Assembly (NCBI RefSeq): GCF_022965805.1
Contig: NC_133101.1
Location: 1,116,001 to 1,180,000 of the forward strand
Direction of reading: 5' to 3'
DNA length: 64,000 nt
Source of the DNA: Primulina eburnea
Taxonomy: Eukaryota; Streptophyta; Magnoliopsida; Lamiales; Gesneriaceae
Of this stretch, positions 38,550-53,166 are shown one piece after another (the stretch's first letter is position 1; every line of letters begins with the position of its first letter). Made by a program: the position numbers and the translations under genes. Under the pieces are notes generated by a model. That model was not told where the DNA came from, made no database searches, and worked only from the letters and a program-made list of their open reading frames with translations.

Positions 38550-39029
38550 TGTTGGGAAGCAGATGACTCTCAAGTTTCAATCAAAGGAGTTTGACTGATC
38601 TGGTAGTTAAGTCCATAACGATAAGTCAGTTAAGCAAGACTTTGGGAAGAATTTCGGTTGGACAGCTGGAAGGCTTGAGAGGAATACATCTCTTGGTTGG
38701 CAAGCAATATAAAGGGCTTGGATAAAGGAATCAAGAGATAGAGAGAGATACAACAGATTGTATAATAGAGTGCGGAGTAGGGAGGAGAATTGAGAGCATA
38801 TGAGAGTATAGTCGTATTGTGATTCGATTCTTGGCTACTGGTGTATGCACTTGTAATCTGCTTATTCATATCCATCAATAAAGAGTTTGATTGCTTCTTC
38901 CGTGGACGTAGGTGGCTTATTGTCACCGAACCACGTATATCATTGTGCCTTGGTGTGTGTGTTTGAGTTCTTGCTCATAAATCTTGTTGTGTTCGGTGCA
39001 TTATCGTGATTGTTCGAATTATTATAACA
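38550..39029 (+). repeat. 3' LTR of Copia element
   Basis: 480 bp, matching the 5' LTR with only a 2-base GA length difference. It ends CA and is followed by the agaac target duplication. Confidence 0.95.
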
Positions 39030-39137
39030 AGAACATTGTCTTTCCCTTCAACCATAGCTCGATATCCGGTGCCTATCAATTGAAGTTTTTTCTCGGATAC
39101 TTTAGAAACACCGACCACCATGTTATCAGTCAGGGTC

Positions 39138-40955
39138 CTGAAAAGTTTCAAAACTCTACAATTATATCAGATCAAATTGTTAGGGAAATTATGTACTGTA
39201 TGTAAAGTATTCAGCATCTAACAAATCTATGTTCACATGAAGAAGAGCATATACACAGACTAAGGGGAGCGGTTTAGGTTTGCTATCAAAATTATTTTTA
39301 AATCAAACCAAGCACTTGCCCATGCATTCATTGGATTGCAGAAGTACATGAAAGGCAATACCTTTTTTCTTTGCGTTGTTATAGACCATTAGGATAACAT
39401 ATAGGATTTAATGTTAAGAAATTTTACCGTAGTTATGTTTTAAGAACTGAAAATAATGACAAAAGAAGGTTGCAACCAAGATTATGACAGGACAAAAACG
39501 CTTTAGGCCAATGATACGCGTTTTAAAACAATGGTTTTGAGGTAAATCATTGATGCTCGTTGAGTTTTGAGTAAAAAGAGAAGGAATAATAATGTTTGAA
39601 CTTCATCTGAGCAGTAGTACAAGAGAAAGTTCAACAAAAAACAAGGAGGCAAGCCGCAAGAGTGACATATCCCTGGCAATTCTTAGGCAATTCCGAACAC
39701 CAGATAGATTCATTCAAAGTCAACTTTCACAAAGGCAGAAATTAGAAAAGGGGGTTGACAGGGGCTGTTGCCCCACACATCATAAATTTCATAGTGGATT
39801 CATATATTTCAATGCATAAAATATATATAAGAAAAATACGAGGCTGCAGTATCATTTTCTAGTCATCCATGTAAAACAGGGAAACGACACTTCCCTTTTG
39901 ATTTCCTTTTCCCAAACAGGACGAAGCAAAAATTTAATTGGATCATTTTGAAGGCAAAAAGTTGTATTTTTCTTGCTCGGCCTTGTATTTTTCTTGCTCG
40001 GCCTTGTATTTTTCATCAACATCTTCTTGGAAGTATCCATGAAGATTCATGGGAACAATAAATTAAACATCCACTGTTGTTACCGCGAAGCTAAAAATAG
40101 GTCATTTCAATGAATTTGGATTCTTTGTCGTGGAAGATTTTATTCATCTTTAATTGATGATCTTACATACCCTTTCAAACAAATTTAAAAAGTTATCAAA
40201 TAAATTGAGATCATAAATTTTATGATCTCATATAAAAAAATACACAATATATGATGATGTGATCACTCCTTACAACACCTTGTTGTTTCTTGATATTAAT
40301 ATTAAATTTGAGACATTCTAAAACTAATTATAAAAACTCATCTCCTCACTACAAAACCAAGTATTTTCTCTTCTTATTAATTTTGAATATCAAGCATTTT
40401 TATTATTTTATTTTTTTTCCCTCCAAATTATCTTTCTCTTATCGTATAAAAATATTTTTTCCATTTACAATCAATATATTTATTGTCATTTTAATAATTA
40501 AAAAATTCAGACTCTTGCGTCTCGCCTCCGAAAAAAATATCAAGAAAGCTCTTTCCTTTTGCTGAAATGGGCAAAAATTATATTGCTAGCATGTAAAAAT
40601 ACAACTAGTGATGAGAAATGAAATTTTTACACCAATTACAACATAATATGTCAGTAGTCATAAATCTTCATAAGAGTTGCATATATATGGACTTGGACAA
40701 TCTTCTTCCTTGAGCTAGTTTTCATAGTTGAATCACTTGTTGTCTTGTAAAACTTCAAGTTCTAGATGTTCATTCTTGGACTTGAATGTGTGTTAGCTGT
40801 CGCACATTAATTTGATAAAATCCACGCGAGTTGCAAATATGAACTTTTACAGTATTCTCATTTGAGCTAGTTTTTGTAGTCGAATTAGATCAAAACCTCA
40901 ATCTTAATATAATGGTTCAAAAAGCCATGAATGGAGCTTATATTCCAACACCTCT
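39138..40955. other. Intergenic region
   Basis: Upstream side of the L6 remnant and 3' flank of the EXO70 gene. No exon of L6 was recognised. It contains the 21-bp tandem repeat listed separately and an AT-rich stretch at 40180-40560. Confidence 0.55.
39962..40014. repeat. 21-bp tandem repeat, about 2.5 units
   Basis: The unit ttgtatttttcttgctcggcc repeats at 39962-39982 and 39983-40003, followed by a partial copy. On the minus strand it reads as repeated KYKAEQE in a short open stretch ending at a TGA near 39942. Confidence 0.85.
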
Positions 40956-42936
40956 CTAAGACAACTTCTTGTGGCCACCATGTAATGATTTTTGGGATCC
41001 CTCAAAAAGATCCAAGAGGTAATCCTGCAAATCATCAGCTGTGTATTTGATGTGCTTTTCGCTAATATGATTGATATGTCTTCCAACAAAGGTCCGATAA
41101 GCCTGAATTACTGTGAGGGACGAGATATGCAGGTCGTCTCTAAGCTGGACATCCCGGACGAACCACCCTGTTTGGTTCTTGTAAACCTCCTCAAAGGCGA
41201 GATAAAAGCTCTGCAGCTTCTCCTTAATAATGGTCCTCGAAATAGAATGCGAACCGGGATGTCGGATCCCGTCGTCTCTTAACAAGGTGAGGATCGAGCT
41301 CCAAGTAGCTCTCTCGTAATTCATCGCGTGCTGTTGGAATCTCCAGTTATGCCTTCGAATCCAGTCGTCGCCTAGGACTGTTCTGAGTTCAGATTCCTTA
41401 ACCTTCTTGGTGATATAATGTATGTTATTCGTCAAGAAAAGGTGTCGCAATGCCTCGTCTTTGTATAACTTAGATTTTTCGTCGAGGTTGGATTCAAGAT
41501 TCGAGATGAGGGATCTGAAGCGTACGACCATTGGAGAAGGGCAGGACCTCCCATTGACATTCTTCTCCTCCTCACTAACTGGGCTCGAGTCAGGTGAAAC
41601 TGACGTAGGATCTTCTTTTTCTCCGTCCTGCAATATGACATCGAGTGCCTTGCTGTAATCTGTAAGATTCTTGACGTAATTCAACACATATCTGGTAAGC
41701 GGGTGAACTACACCTCCAGAAAAGGCATTAGATGATGGATTTGAGGCAACAGCTTTCTCAAATTCGATAAAGGTTGCCTTCGCACAACCCCCCAATCTCT
41801 GCAGGACATATTCACATTCAGTTCTAACACATGATCCAGCTTCATCAGAGTACAAAGATGCAATATCTGGAATGAGATCTGCAAGAACCTCATACATGTC
41901 GAGAACCCGCATCAACTTTTCAGGTTGATGGGGTCCCATGGCTATGGCTTCACCAAAATTCAGAAGCTGCAGAATGGCAGTTTTTCCTGACTCGGCAAAG
42001 CAAACTGAACTAAGAGATTCGAGCTCTCCAAAAATCTGATCAGTCAGTAACTTTTCACTAGCGAGATAAACCCGCACAAAGATCTTCATGGCTCGAATCC
42101 ATCTCCTGATTTTCGAGTTCAATCCATTCCACTCCATTTTCAGCACATCTTCAATACTAAATTTCTCCACTTCAAGGATTAAAAGGCATTCATCCAGAGC
42201 ATCTTTTTGAACATTAATAAACGCTTGTGAGCATTCCCTACCATAGTTCGAATCATACATCAAATGAGCGATACATTTTAGGTCACGAATCACACCCGGA
42301 TGCAGCAGTTCAATGATGTAATCTTCCGAGGCACGGCCCATGCTCTCTCTTTGGACTAAATCATCAAATGAATCATCCCCAGATGAAATAACGGAGCCTG
42401 CATCGATAATATCCTCCTCATTAGAACGAAAAGATATATACTCCGGCTCGAAAGGCTGCCTATTTTGAATCAGTAAGATCTTGAACTCTTCTTCTAGCCT
42501 AGCCATTGCTGTCTGAAGAATATCATGAGCCCTACGCAGAAAAGCCAAGTCGTCGCTGCTGTTATTTAAACTCTTATGCTCCAACATCTCAATAAACTTT
42601 CGAACTTCATCAACAGCTTTCAAATACTCATAAGCTTCTTCAGGTCCACAATCCCATATCATAGATTGCTCCTTCTCCCAATTCATGATTTTATCTTGAA
42701 TCTTATTGAGCTGCTGCTCAAAGTCATCAAGACCCTCCTCCTCTTTCAATTCTTCATTTTCGATTTCATGGATTCTACTAATATTACACAAATGGTAAGC
42801 CTAAATTTGCCAAGATTCTCCTAGCTTTGTCCGTCAAATCCTTTCTTGATTCTGCTGCTTTCAAGATTTGCTGTACTGCAGCAATAAAGTCTTCTTCTGT
42901 TTCCATCACCGGTGTCGTATCTACACTATCCCCCAT
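40956..42936 (-). CDS. Exocyst subunit EXO70 family protein (N-terminal frameshift)
   Basis: A single intronless frame (stop 40956-40958, open up to 42791) encodes about 610 residues of plant EXO70: DKIMNWEKEQSMIWDCGPEE near the N-terminus, HPLTRYVLNYVKNLTDY in the centre, LFLTNNIHYITKKVKES, and IKYTADDLQDYLLDLFEGS near the end. EXO70 binds membrane phosphoinositides and tethers secretory vesicles within the exocyst (known). The ATG at 42934-42936 opens a second frame, MGDSVDTTPVMETEEDF...ARRILANLGLP, which fits a typical EXO70 start but hits TAA at 42784-42786. The two frames overlap in tggcttaccatttgtgt-type sequence and need a one-base shift to join. This is either a true lesion, with translation then starting at an internal Met, or an assembly error. 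The subgroup may be E (low confidence). Intact length would be about 660 residues. Confidence 0.88.
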
Positions 42937-44326
42937 AACCCCAAGCTTAACAAATCCCAAAAGATACCACCAGTAATATGATTTTTACAAATAATAAGGA
43001 ATTTCCAAATGCCCAAAATCTATGATTTCCAGTAAATTTCTACAGAATGCAGAGATAGCGAAACCAGCTCAATTCGGCGACCACCATCCACAAGGCAACC
43101 ATGAAGATCTACTACTTTAGATCAACACAAAATGTGGAGGGCTGACACTAAAAACTGAGAACGCTTGCGCAAGATTGACTACAGAACCAATCTATTAAAG
43201 TAGCAATACTCGTGAAAGCACAGAAACAACACAAAGTTTTCCGGGTTCACGAATCTTTCGAAATATCTTCAAACCCGGATACGAACACGCACAAAAAAGT
43301 ATGTACCTTGAGTAGATATGGGAAGGAGAACAACAGGGGAGAGATAATTACGATTGACCCATTGTGGAACAGTGATTGGAAAAGGTGCTTTGATTTTTAA
43401 AAATGAATCACGTAGATTGAATTCTGAGGCAAAAAGGCTGAATAATTTGCTTCCCAAATTAGCAATTTCTTCGAAGTGTTTCGTGGCTGCTGGCTGTTGG
43501 CCTTTTGATCTTTGACCAGTCTCCGGTCTTCGTGGAAAATACTCAGAGAAAACAGTCAATTCCAATCTGCATTAAAAAATTAAAATGCATTACAGAGCTA
43601 CGTTTAGTTAAAGAGAGATGAAAATCTGCTATGGACTTCGGAACCTTCTACAATTTACCGCGTGGACGGACACATGCTGTCTCATTTGGCAACGTAACTT
43701 TGGTGGTTGAAGCAAAAGAAAGTAAAAAGTTATGTTATGTTTGACTTTCGAGTTCTTGTTAAAATTAACCTTTCGAAAAAAATTGTGGCGTTCAATTTTT
43801 ACAGAATTTTTTCCCCTTATTTTTTCTATGTATAACGCGTGATCGCTTCATTAAATCCTTGGTGTCGTCTAGGGATGACAATTTCATTCGAAATTGATAG
43901 AGAATCCGATACCCGATATGAATGGAGGAGAGTATCTGAATTTTTTTACCCGATTAAATAAATTAGTAATTAGGTAGATGATTTTTGGATATCAAGATGG
44001 TTGCGAGTTTGAATCATGTCTATATCTGACCCCAAATACCTGATTAAAATATATACATTTTAGTCGGATGAAATGAAAAAATTTATTAGTATATAGTCGA
44101 TTATATTTTTTTAGCACAATGAAGTTATGATAAATTGTTTATAATATTTGTTAATTTTTTGTAATATTTAATTTGCTAATTTTTATATTTATGTTTTTTT
44201 ATTGTTCTCAACAATTTGGTGAATATTCGTATCTTACTCGAAATATAATTTAAATTTAAGAAAATATAATTATAGGTAATAATACGATATTTGAAAAAAT
44301 ATAGATATTCAATCCTTCAACGAATA

Positions 44327-44361
<35 letters not shown>

Positions 44362-45805
44362 ATTATATTCAACTCATTTACATAATCATCTTTATCGATA
44401 TATATAAATATATATTTATATATATTTATATATATCGATAAAGATGATTATGTAAATGAGTTGAATATAATAAAATAAATATGAGGATGGATGATATGAA
44501 TTATTTTTCAAACCAGACCGATTGATCATCCTAGTGTTGCCTAGGTGTCATTGGATTTGGCTCCTCCCATAAATCCACCTTTACAAGCAAAGCTGAATTT
44601 AATTAAACAATCACTCATGAAAAAATTCAGATTCTAAAATATCATTAACCAGCGACCCATCAACATCTTTTCGACGGCTAATGAAACATTTATGGTACCC
44701 CACCGTATTAAATTCGTTACATTATATGAAGCCTGATTTTTCTTTTTTCTATGAACAAGAAGCCTAGTTTTTAGGTGTAGTAAATGAAAATAAAAATATG
44801 AACATCATGACCAGAAAAATAAACAGATTAGGGGTCTTGCATATTAATTTATTTATTTTGTTTTTTTATTTCATGTTATCAAATTTTTTTTGCTATGTAT
44901 ATTCTAAATTTTAACAACTTTTGACATTTCTTTTAATAAGAAGTGTTGATACTGATGATGTACATTTAAGTGTTGTATCGCTGTTTGTCACGTCAATAAA
45001 ATGATTAAAATTGTAAGAAAAAAGACGACCAGAACTAAAATTTAACATAATAGATAACGAAAATTTCAAATAATCAAGTAAATAAGACCGAAAAACTAAA
45101 TTTTCTCAAAATTTTAAAAAGACAAGTTTTATGGTTTTCGGTTTCCTGGAATTTGGGTATCAAATAAATTTACTTCATCAATTTTAATTAATCCACTTTG
45201 CCAACTTAACCAGCCATTGACCCCGAAGGCGCGGTTTCCTTTGGCATTTTCTTTGACAATTCAATTCAAAGATATTAGTTAAGGAATTAGATCACTGAAA
45301 TTTCAAGAGTCCTATGTTCTTAAGTTGCATATCAATAACTACCTCAAAATCCACTTACATAACCAAGTTAATATCTAGTTCGGTAATATTATCATAGCAA
45401 AATAATGGGTTGTCTACCTCTTTTAATAATATATATATATATATATATATTTATTGAAAAACTTCATATATAGTTCCCCGAAGAGGGCGCCCTTTAATTC
45501 TAAATTATATCACTAAATCAAGAAAGTTTCAATAAACCAGCCAATTACGCAATAAAACCTTAAAAATTAACCTTTTTAGAGATTTAAAGGTGTGAAATCA
45601 AGTAATAATGTTAAGAGAAAACACGACACGAACTACTAAAACATAACATCGAAAAAACACAAGACGAACGAGTGAAATATAATTTTCTGTTTCATGTGTG
45701 AGAATTATCCCGCGCTTAAACTTAATTTATCTCATGTTCATGCATTATGAGTAACAGATGCAATTTAATTTGTGCCAGAGAAAAAAAAGAAGAAAGAAGA
45801 TAGAT
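42937..45805. other. EXO70 upstream region and intergenic DNA
   Basis: The part up to about 43600 is less AT-rich and probably holds the EXO70 5' untranslated region, possibly with an intron (donor-like CAAG|GTACAT near 43305 on the minus strand). The rest is AT-rich intergenic DNA with the palindrome at 44356-44477 and a TA run near 45428-45450. No other gene recognised. Confidence 0.55.
44356..44477. repeat. Near-perfect 122-bp palindrome
   Basis: The left arm (tattttattatattcaactc...) and right arm (...gagttgaatataataaaata) are reverse complements over about 60 bp each, meeting with essentially no spacer. By eye the only mismatch is the central t/t pair at 44416-44417. The centre is AT-rich (tatatataaatat); the outer 40 bp of each arm are unique sequence. 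Confidence 0.95.
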
Positions 45806-48962
<3,157 letters not shown>

Positions 48963-51936
48963 TTATTTAAAATGAGGGGGAGGAAGAAGATGGAGGTGTA
49001 GCAGTTGTAACTATAAAAAATAAATTAAATGTGGTTTCATTAAATCTCTGTATGTGTTTCGTAGTGGTGATCAGTTTGAAATAAATAGGGTGGCAGTACA
49101 ATTCTTGTTCAAATTTTTTTTTTCCTTTTAAAAATTATCTTATTTGATATATACATTTTGAGAGTAGCTATTTTAATTTTAATTATAAGTCAAATACTGT
49201 ATTTATATATAATAAAAAATTATATTCAATGTGATTATGATATGGTGAATATGTAGGTTCGCTAATCTTTTTACTTCTTTTACTACATTAATTTGGAAAA
49301 TATACTTTTTTTTTTGTATATATCTTTTATATTTTGAATATATTAATCGGATAGTATATAATAACACCCATTTCAACTTTATATATAATTAAATAAATAC
49401 TTATGAAGAAACTGTGATAACTCATTTACGATGTTTCGATATTCACAATATTAAAAAAATATTTATAAGCATGTTGAATAACTAATTTATGATGTTTTCG
49501 ATAGTCACGATATATATAATTATCATTATCATATAGCTCAATAAAAGCCATTTTGCTTGGAAATTGTGTATCTAAAATAAAATCTCGTCGCACCCTTGCA
49601 ATTTTGCATGATTATTGGTTTAATGGGTATACGATGACTTAAATAATTAATTCTCGAATTGACTTTTATAGTGTATAATAATTTAATATATGAGAAACAA
49701 GCACCGTATATATAAAAAGTATATCTTAATGCATGTATAGATTTTATCCATTTAGTGATCATACCCAACGGAAGATTTAATACAAAATTTGATTTGGTTA
49801 TAGTACCACAAGTGGTTAATATTGTATGGACTTTAAAACGGAAAATGCATGACCAATATGTGGTCATGTATATTCGTTGTTTTATGGTTTTGGTTTTCGA
49901 TATTATTAAAGTTCGACCTTAGTTTTGTATAAGTCGAGTTTTAGTCATTTTTCTTCGAAATTGCTGATATGACATTGCACTACACGTCAGCGTCACATTG
50001 GTGTCATCTCAGCACTACTTCGGTAAAAAGACTGAAATTATCAAAAAAAAAAAATTAATGAATTAAGATTGTAATTTGACAACATAAAGACTAAAAGTTA
50101 AAAAAATAATATAATGAATTAAGATTGTAATTTGACAAACTTACATAACTAAAAATACAATTTTTTCTTTTAAATGATGTTTATGAATTTGTTGATAGAA
50201 TAATACATAATGTATGTAATTGGAAAATATTGAAAGTGAATGCAACCCCACATGTAACAATTTCCCACAAACTAATATTTACTCCAAATCAAAATATTAG
50301 GGTTTCCCACTGTAAAAAAAAAAAAAAAATCATTAATTTTTAATAAGCTAAAAATTTTAGGGAAAGAATTCAGTTGATGTATGTCCCTTGTCGGTGTACG
50401 AAAAGAATGGATGGATACATTTCTTTTGTTAAACAGCAATGACGTTTCCTCAGACGAGCAAAGCCCTCACCATGTCTATTTTTAGGATTGCATTCTTTAC
50501 AAATAAATTTGTTAGAATGTCACGAGGAAAAAAAGCGTCATTATTTTATTATTTTCCTCAAATTAGAAATTTCCGTTATAGATGACCATCAATCATCCTT
50601 ACAACAAAATTTTATATATACTCACTCTTCTAATTTTAGAGTGAAAGATTCACACATATATCTCTTTGTATGCATACGAAGTGGAATTGTAACCGGATCA
50701 TGTCGGACTGGAACAAGTATAAATGTTTATGGTTACGATATAGTCGAGGTGCCGAGTCGACTAGTGTTGTTAAGGGCTCATGTCATTCTCCTATCAATAC
50801 TTTCTCGACGAATATTATCACAAAGATTTTGATTAATGAGGTTTACCTGACTAATATGATTTAAAGGCTATTGCATCGGTGCAAAGTTATCTAGTGTGTA
50901 CCAATAATAGCGAATGCGATGTCATTTTTATCAAAAATAAAAAAAAAAGAATTTTGCGTTGTCAAGGTCGATAGTTATTAATTATTTGGAAACTTAAAAA
51001 AATTGAGTATAATTTTAAAAATTTATATGGTGGATACTAGAATTAGTAAGTGGTCCATTTGTTGATTCAGAAACCTACCAAAACTTCCTCCTGTTCAACA
51101 TTTATTGTCAATTAACCCATGTTAGTTGACAGAATACAAAAGGTTAAATAATATATGTATATAAATACAAAAATGTAAATCAACATATACTAATAATTAA
51201 ATAAAAAAAATAAAGTAGAAGAGGATTAGGAATTTCAATTCCATTTTCAAAAACAATCAATTTGTAAATCTTAAAAAAATGAAATCTTTTTGGTAATCTG
51301 CAATTTCACACACACACAGACACACAAAATTAATTTGTTGTTTTTTTCTCTTGGATTTGTGTGATTCGTGAGAATGCTAAAAACATACATACGGATGAGA
51401 TTTAATACTGACACATTCCACAGCCTTTTGTTGACCAAATTACGTATTATAATTAATTAATTAATTAATTAATTAGTCTTTATTTTTTATTTATTATATA
51501 ATTAAATTAGATTGAAGCAAATCTGACCACCCATCATTTCAACGACTTTCAATGATGTTCAAAGATAATGTCTAACCACAGATCAAACTACTTTTTGCCC
51601 CAAGAGAACTTTATGAGAAGCACAAGTGATCCGATACGTATGTGAAAGTATTTATTTTCTATTTATGTGGGCACTATCTTTATTTCATTTCAACGGGTAA
51701 GATTTTGTCACACATACAATTTCAAAAAAAAAATTGGGTCTATATATGCATGGACAAATCTTGATCATCCATCTTATCATGAGGACAATGTCCACATAGA
51801 TAAGATGAAATAAAGCTCAACATGGAAGTAAGATTGATTAACCATGAAAGTTACCTAGATGATCAAGCATTCATTTGTTCTCGCTGGAAAACTAAATAAT
51901 ACAAATTTAAAATATTTCAGTTATCCTTTCCTGAAT

Positions 51937-52102
51937 AGCAAAAACTTGTATGAAACGATCTGACGGATCGTATTTTGTGAGACATATCTCTTATTTGAGT
52001 CATTCATGAAAAAATATTACTTTTTTTATGCTATAAGTATTAATCTTTATTGTTAATATTAGTAGGGTTGACTCGTCTCACAGATAAAGATTAGACCTAC
52101 TC
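51937..52102 (+). mobile_element. GAGAC/GTCTC palindromic MITE, copy F
   Basis: A 166-bp copy (agcaaaaacttgtatgaaac ... gacctactc) that has lost most of the right palindrome. Flanks ttcctgaat (51928-51936) and ttactgaat (52103-52111) match at 8 of 9 positions. Confidence 0.8.
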
Positions 52103-52492
52103 TTACTGAATTATGATACAACGACATAGATGTTTTTGAATTCCATGTTTTGTTGATGAAGTTTTATAATAATTTTTTGTTTTACATAATTTATATTAGG
52201 AATTTTTTTTTTGTCATTAACTTGTTTAATTCTGGGTTTTGGTCAACTAAATTTTCAAATTTTGGTTTCGATACACTAACTTTGGTCAAATTGGTAACAT
52301 GACATCGAAAAATGCTGATATAACATATAAAATTACCGACTTGTCAATGTCACATAAGCAATTGGACCAAAATAACTGAAAATTAAATGTTAATATATCG
52401 AAACAAAACTTTGAAAAATTAATAAAGTTCAAAATTTGAAAACCAAAACAATCACAGTAGCAAAATATTTGATAATAAAGATTATACCGAGT

Positions 52493-52496
<4 letters not shown>

Positions 52497-52546
<50 letters not shown>
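52497..52546. repeat. (TA)n microsatellite
   Basis: An uninterrupted TA run of about 50 bases between MITE copies F and G. Confidence 0.95.
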
Positions 52547-52548
<2 letters not shown>

Positions 52549-52621
52549 AGAGGAATATGTATCTAGTTATAAGTGGAAATCATGTTTAAGCCGTGGAACT
52601 CGGTATATATCTTTATTATAT

Positions 52622-52803
52622 GAGTAGGTCTCATGTGAGACCGTCTCACGGATCTCAATCTGTGAGACGAGTCAACCTTACCCATATTCATCATAAAAAG
52701 TAATACTCTTAGCATAAAAAGTAATACTTTTTCATTGATTACTCAAATAAAGATCCGTCTCACAAAATATGACCCGTGAGACCGTCTCACACAAGTTTTT
52801 GCC
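52622..52803 (-). mobile_element. GAGAC/GTCTC palindromic MITE, copy G
   Basis: A 182-bp inverted copy, gagtaggtctcatgtgagac ... cacacaagtttttgcc, with both palindromes intact. Flanked by a perfect 9-bp duplication, ttattatat, at 52613-52621 and 52804-52812. Confidence 0.92.
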
Positions 52804-52866
52804 TTATTATATTTGGTTTGAGGCATATATAAATATTTGATAATTTTTGTTTTTTTAATAAATGAA

Positions 52867-53047
52867 GACAAAAATTTGTGTGAGACGATCTCACGGGTCG
52901 TAGTTGTGAGGCGGATCTCTTATTTGGGTCATCTATGAAAAATATTATTTTTTATGTTAAGAGTATTACTTTTTATTGTGAATATGTGTAGGGTTGACCC
53001 GTCTCACAGATTAAGATCCGTGACACGGTCTCACATGAGACTCACTC
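52867..53047 (+). mobile_element. GAGAC/GTCTC palindromic MITE, copy H
   Basis: A 181-bp copy, gacaaaaatttgtgtgagac ... gagactcactc, opposite in orientation to copy G and 63 bp from it. Flanks ataaatgaa (52858-52866) and gtaaatgaa (53048-53056) match at 8 of 9 positions. Confidence 0.88.
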
Positions 53048-53080
53048 GTAAATGAAACTGAGTAATAACTGTAAAGACCG

Positions 53081-53166
53081 TTAAGCCCTTGAACAGGATT
53101 TTGGGGAAGGTTCGATCCTGGGTGTGGGCATCCTGGGTGTGGGGGCAGTGCCCACACCCAGGATCA
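53081..53166 (+). repeat. Hairpin with box B-like motif, possible SINE fragment
   Basis: gatcctgggtgtgggc at 53114-53129 is perfectly complementary to gcccacacccaggatc at 53150-53165, with a 20-base loop that carries another copy of atcctgggtgtggg. The word ggttcgatcctg (53110-53120 region) resembles an RNA polymerase III box B, as found in tRNA-derived SINEs. The SINE idea is an inference. Confidence 0.5.

Larger units (their letters stand above)
34024..39029 (+). mobile_element. Full-length Copia (Ty1-type) LTR retrotransposon
   Basis: A 5,006-bp element with a 5' LTR at 34024-34501 and a 3' LTR at 38550-39029, both starting TGTTGGGAAG and ending ATAACA. It is flanked by a perfect 5-bp duplication, agaac (34019-34023 and 39030-39034). 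A single uninterrupted gag-pol frame lies between the LTRs. The gene order protease-integrase-reverse transcriptase-RNase H defines Copia; similarity to TNT1/Tork-type polyproteins is my impression. The motif attggcgccgtctgtggg follows the 5' LTR where a primer-binding site is expected. A purine-rich aaggtggaga precedes the 3' LTR as polypurine tract. It is inserted opposite in orientation to the L6 remnant. Near-identical LTRs indicate a very recent insertion. Confidence 0.97.
33797..39137 (-). pseudogene. Plastid ribosomal protein L6 remnant, split by Copia insertion
   Basis: The minus strand at 39035-39137 encodes TLTDNMVVGVSKVSEKKLQL and GYRAMVEGKDNVLNLGF; 33797-34023 continues with HPVRMEIPDGIQVKVEDN, SGYNKSAFGQFSASIRKWRP and PPEPYKGKG..YADEI. 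These are consecutive parts of bacterial-type (plastid) 50S protein L6. A 5-kb Copia element lies between them with a 5-bp target duplication. Two further lesions are seen: one extra T in the run before HPVRM, and a frame change at the C-terminus, after which GKAGKKK and TAG (33797-33799) are recoverable only in another frame. A splice acceptor precedes 39137, but I found no upstream exons for the N-terminal half. It is therefore called a pseudogene; a functional copy is expected elsewhere. Confidence 0.88.

Noticed and set aside
43269..43565. 98-codon minus-strand frame upstream of EXO70
   Set aside because: Lies in the probable EXO70 leader, crosses a donor-like site, and resembles no family I know; at most an upstream ORF.
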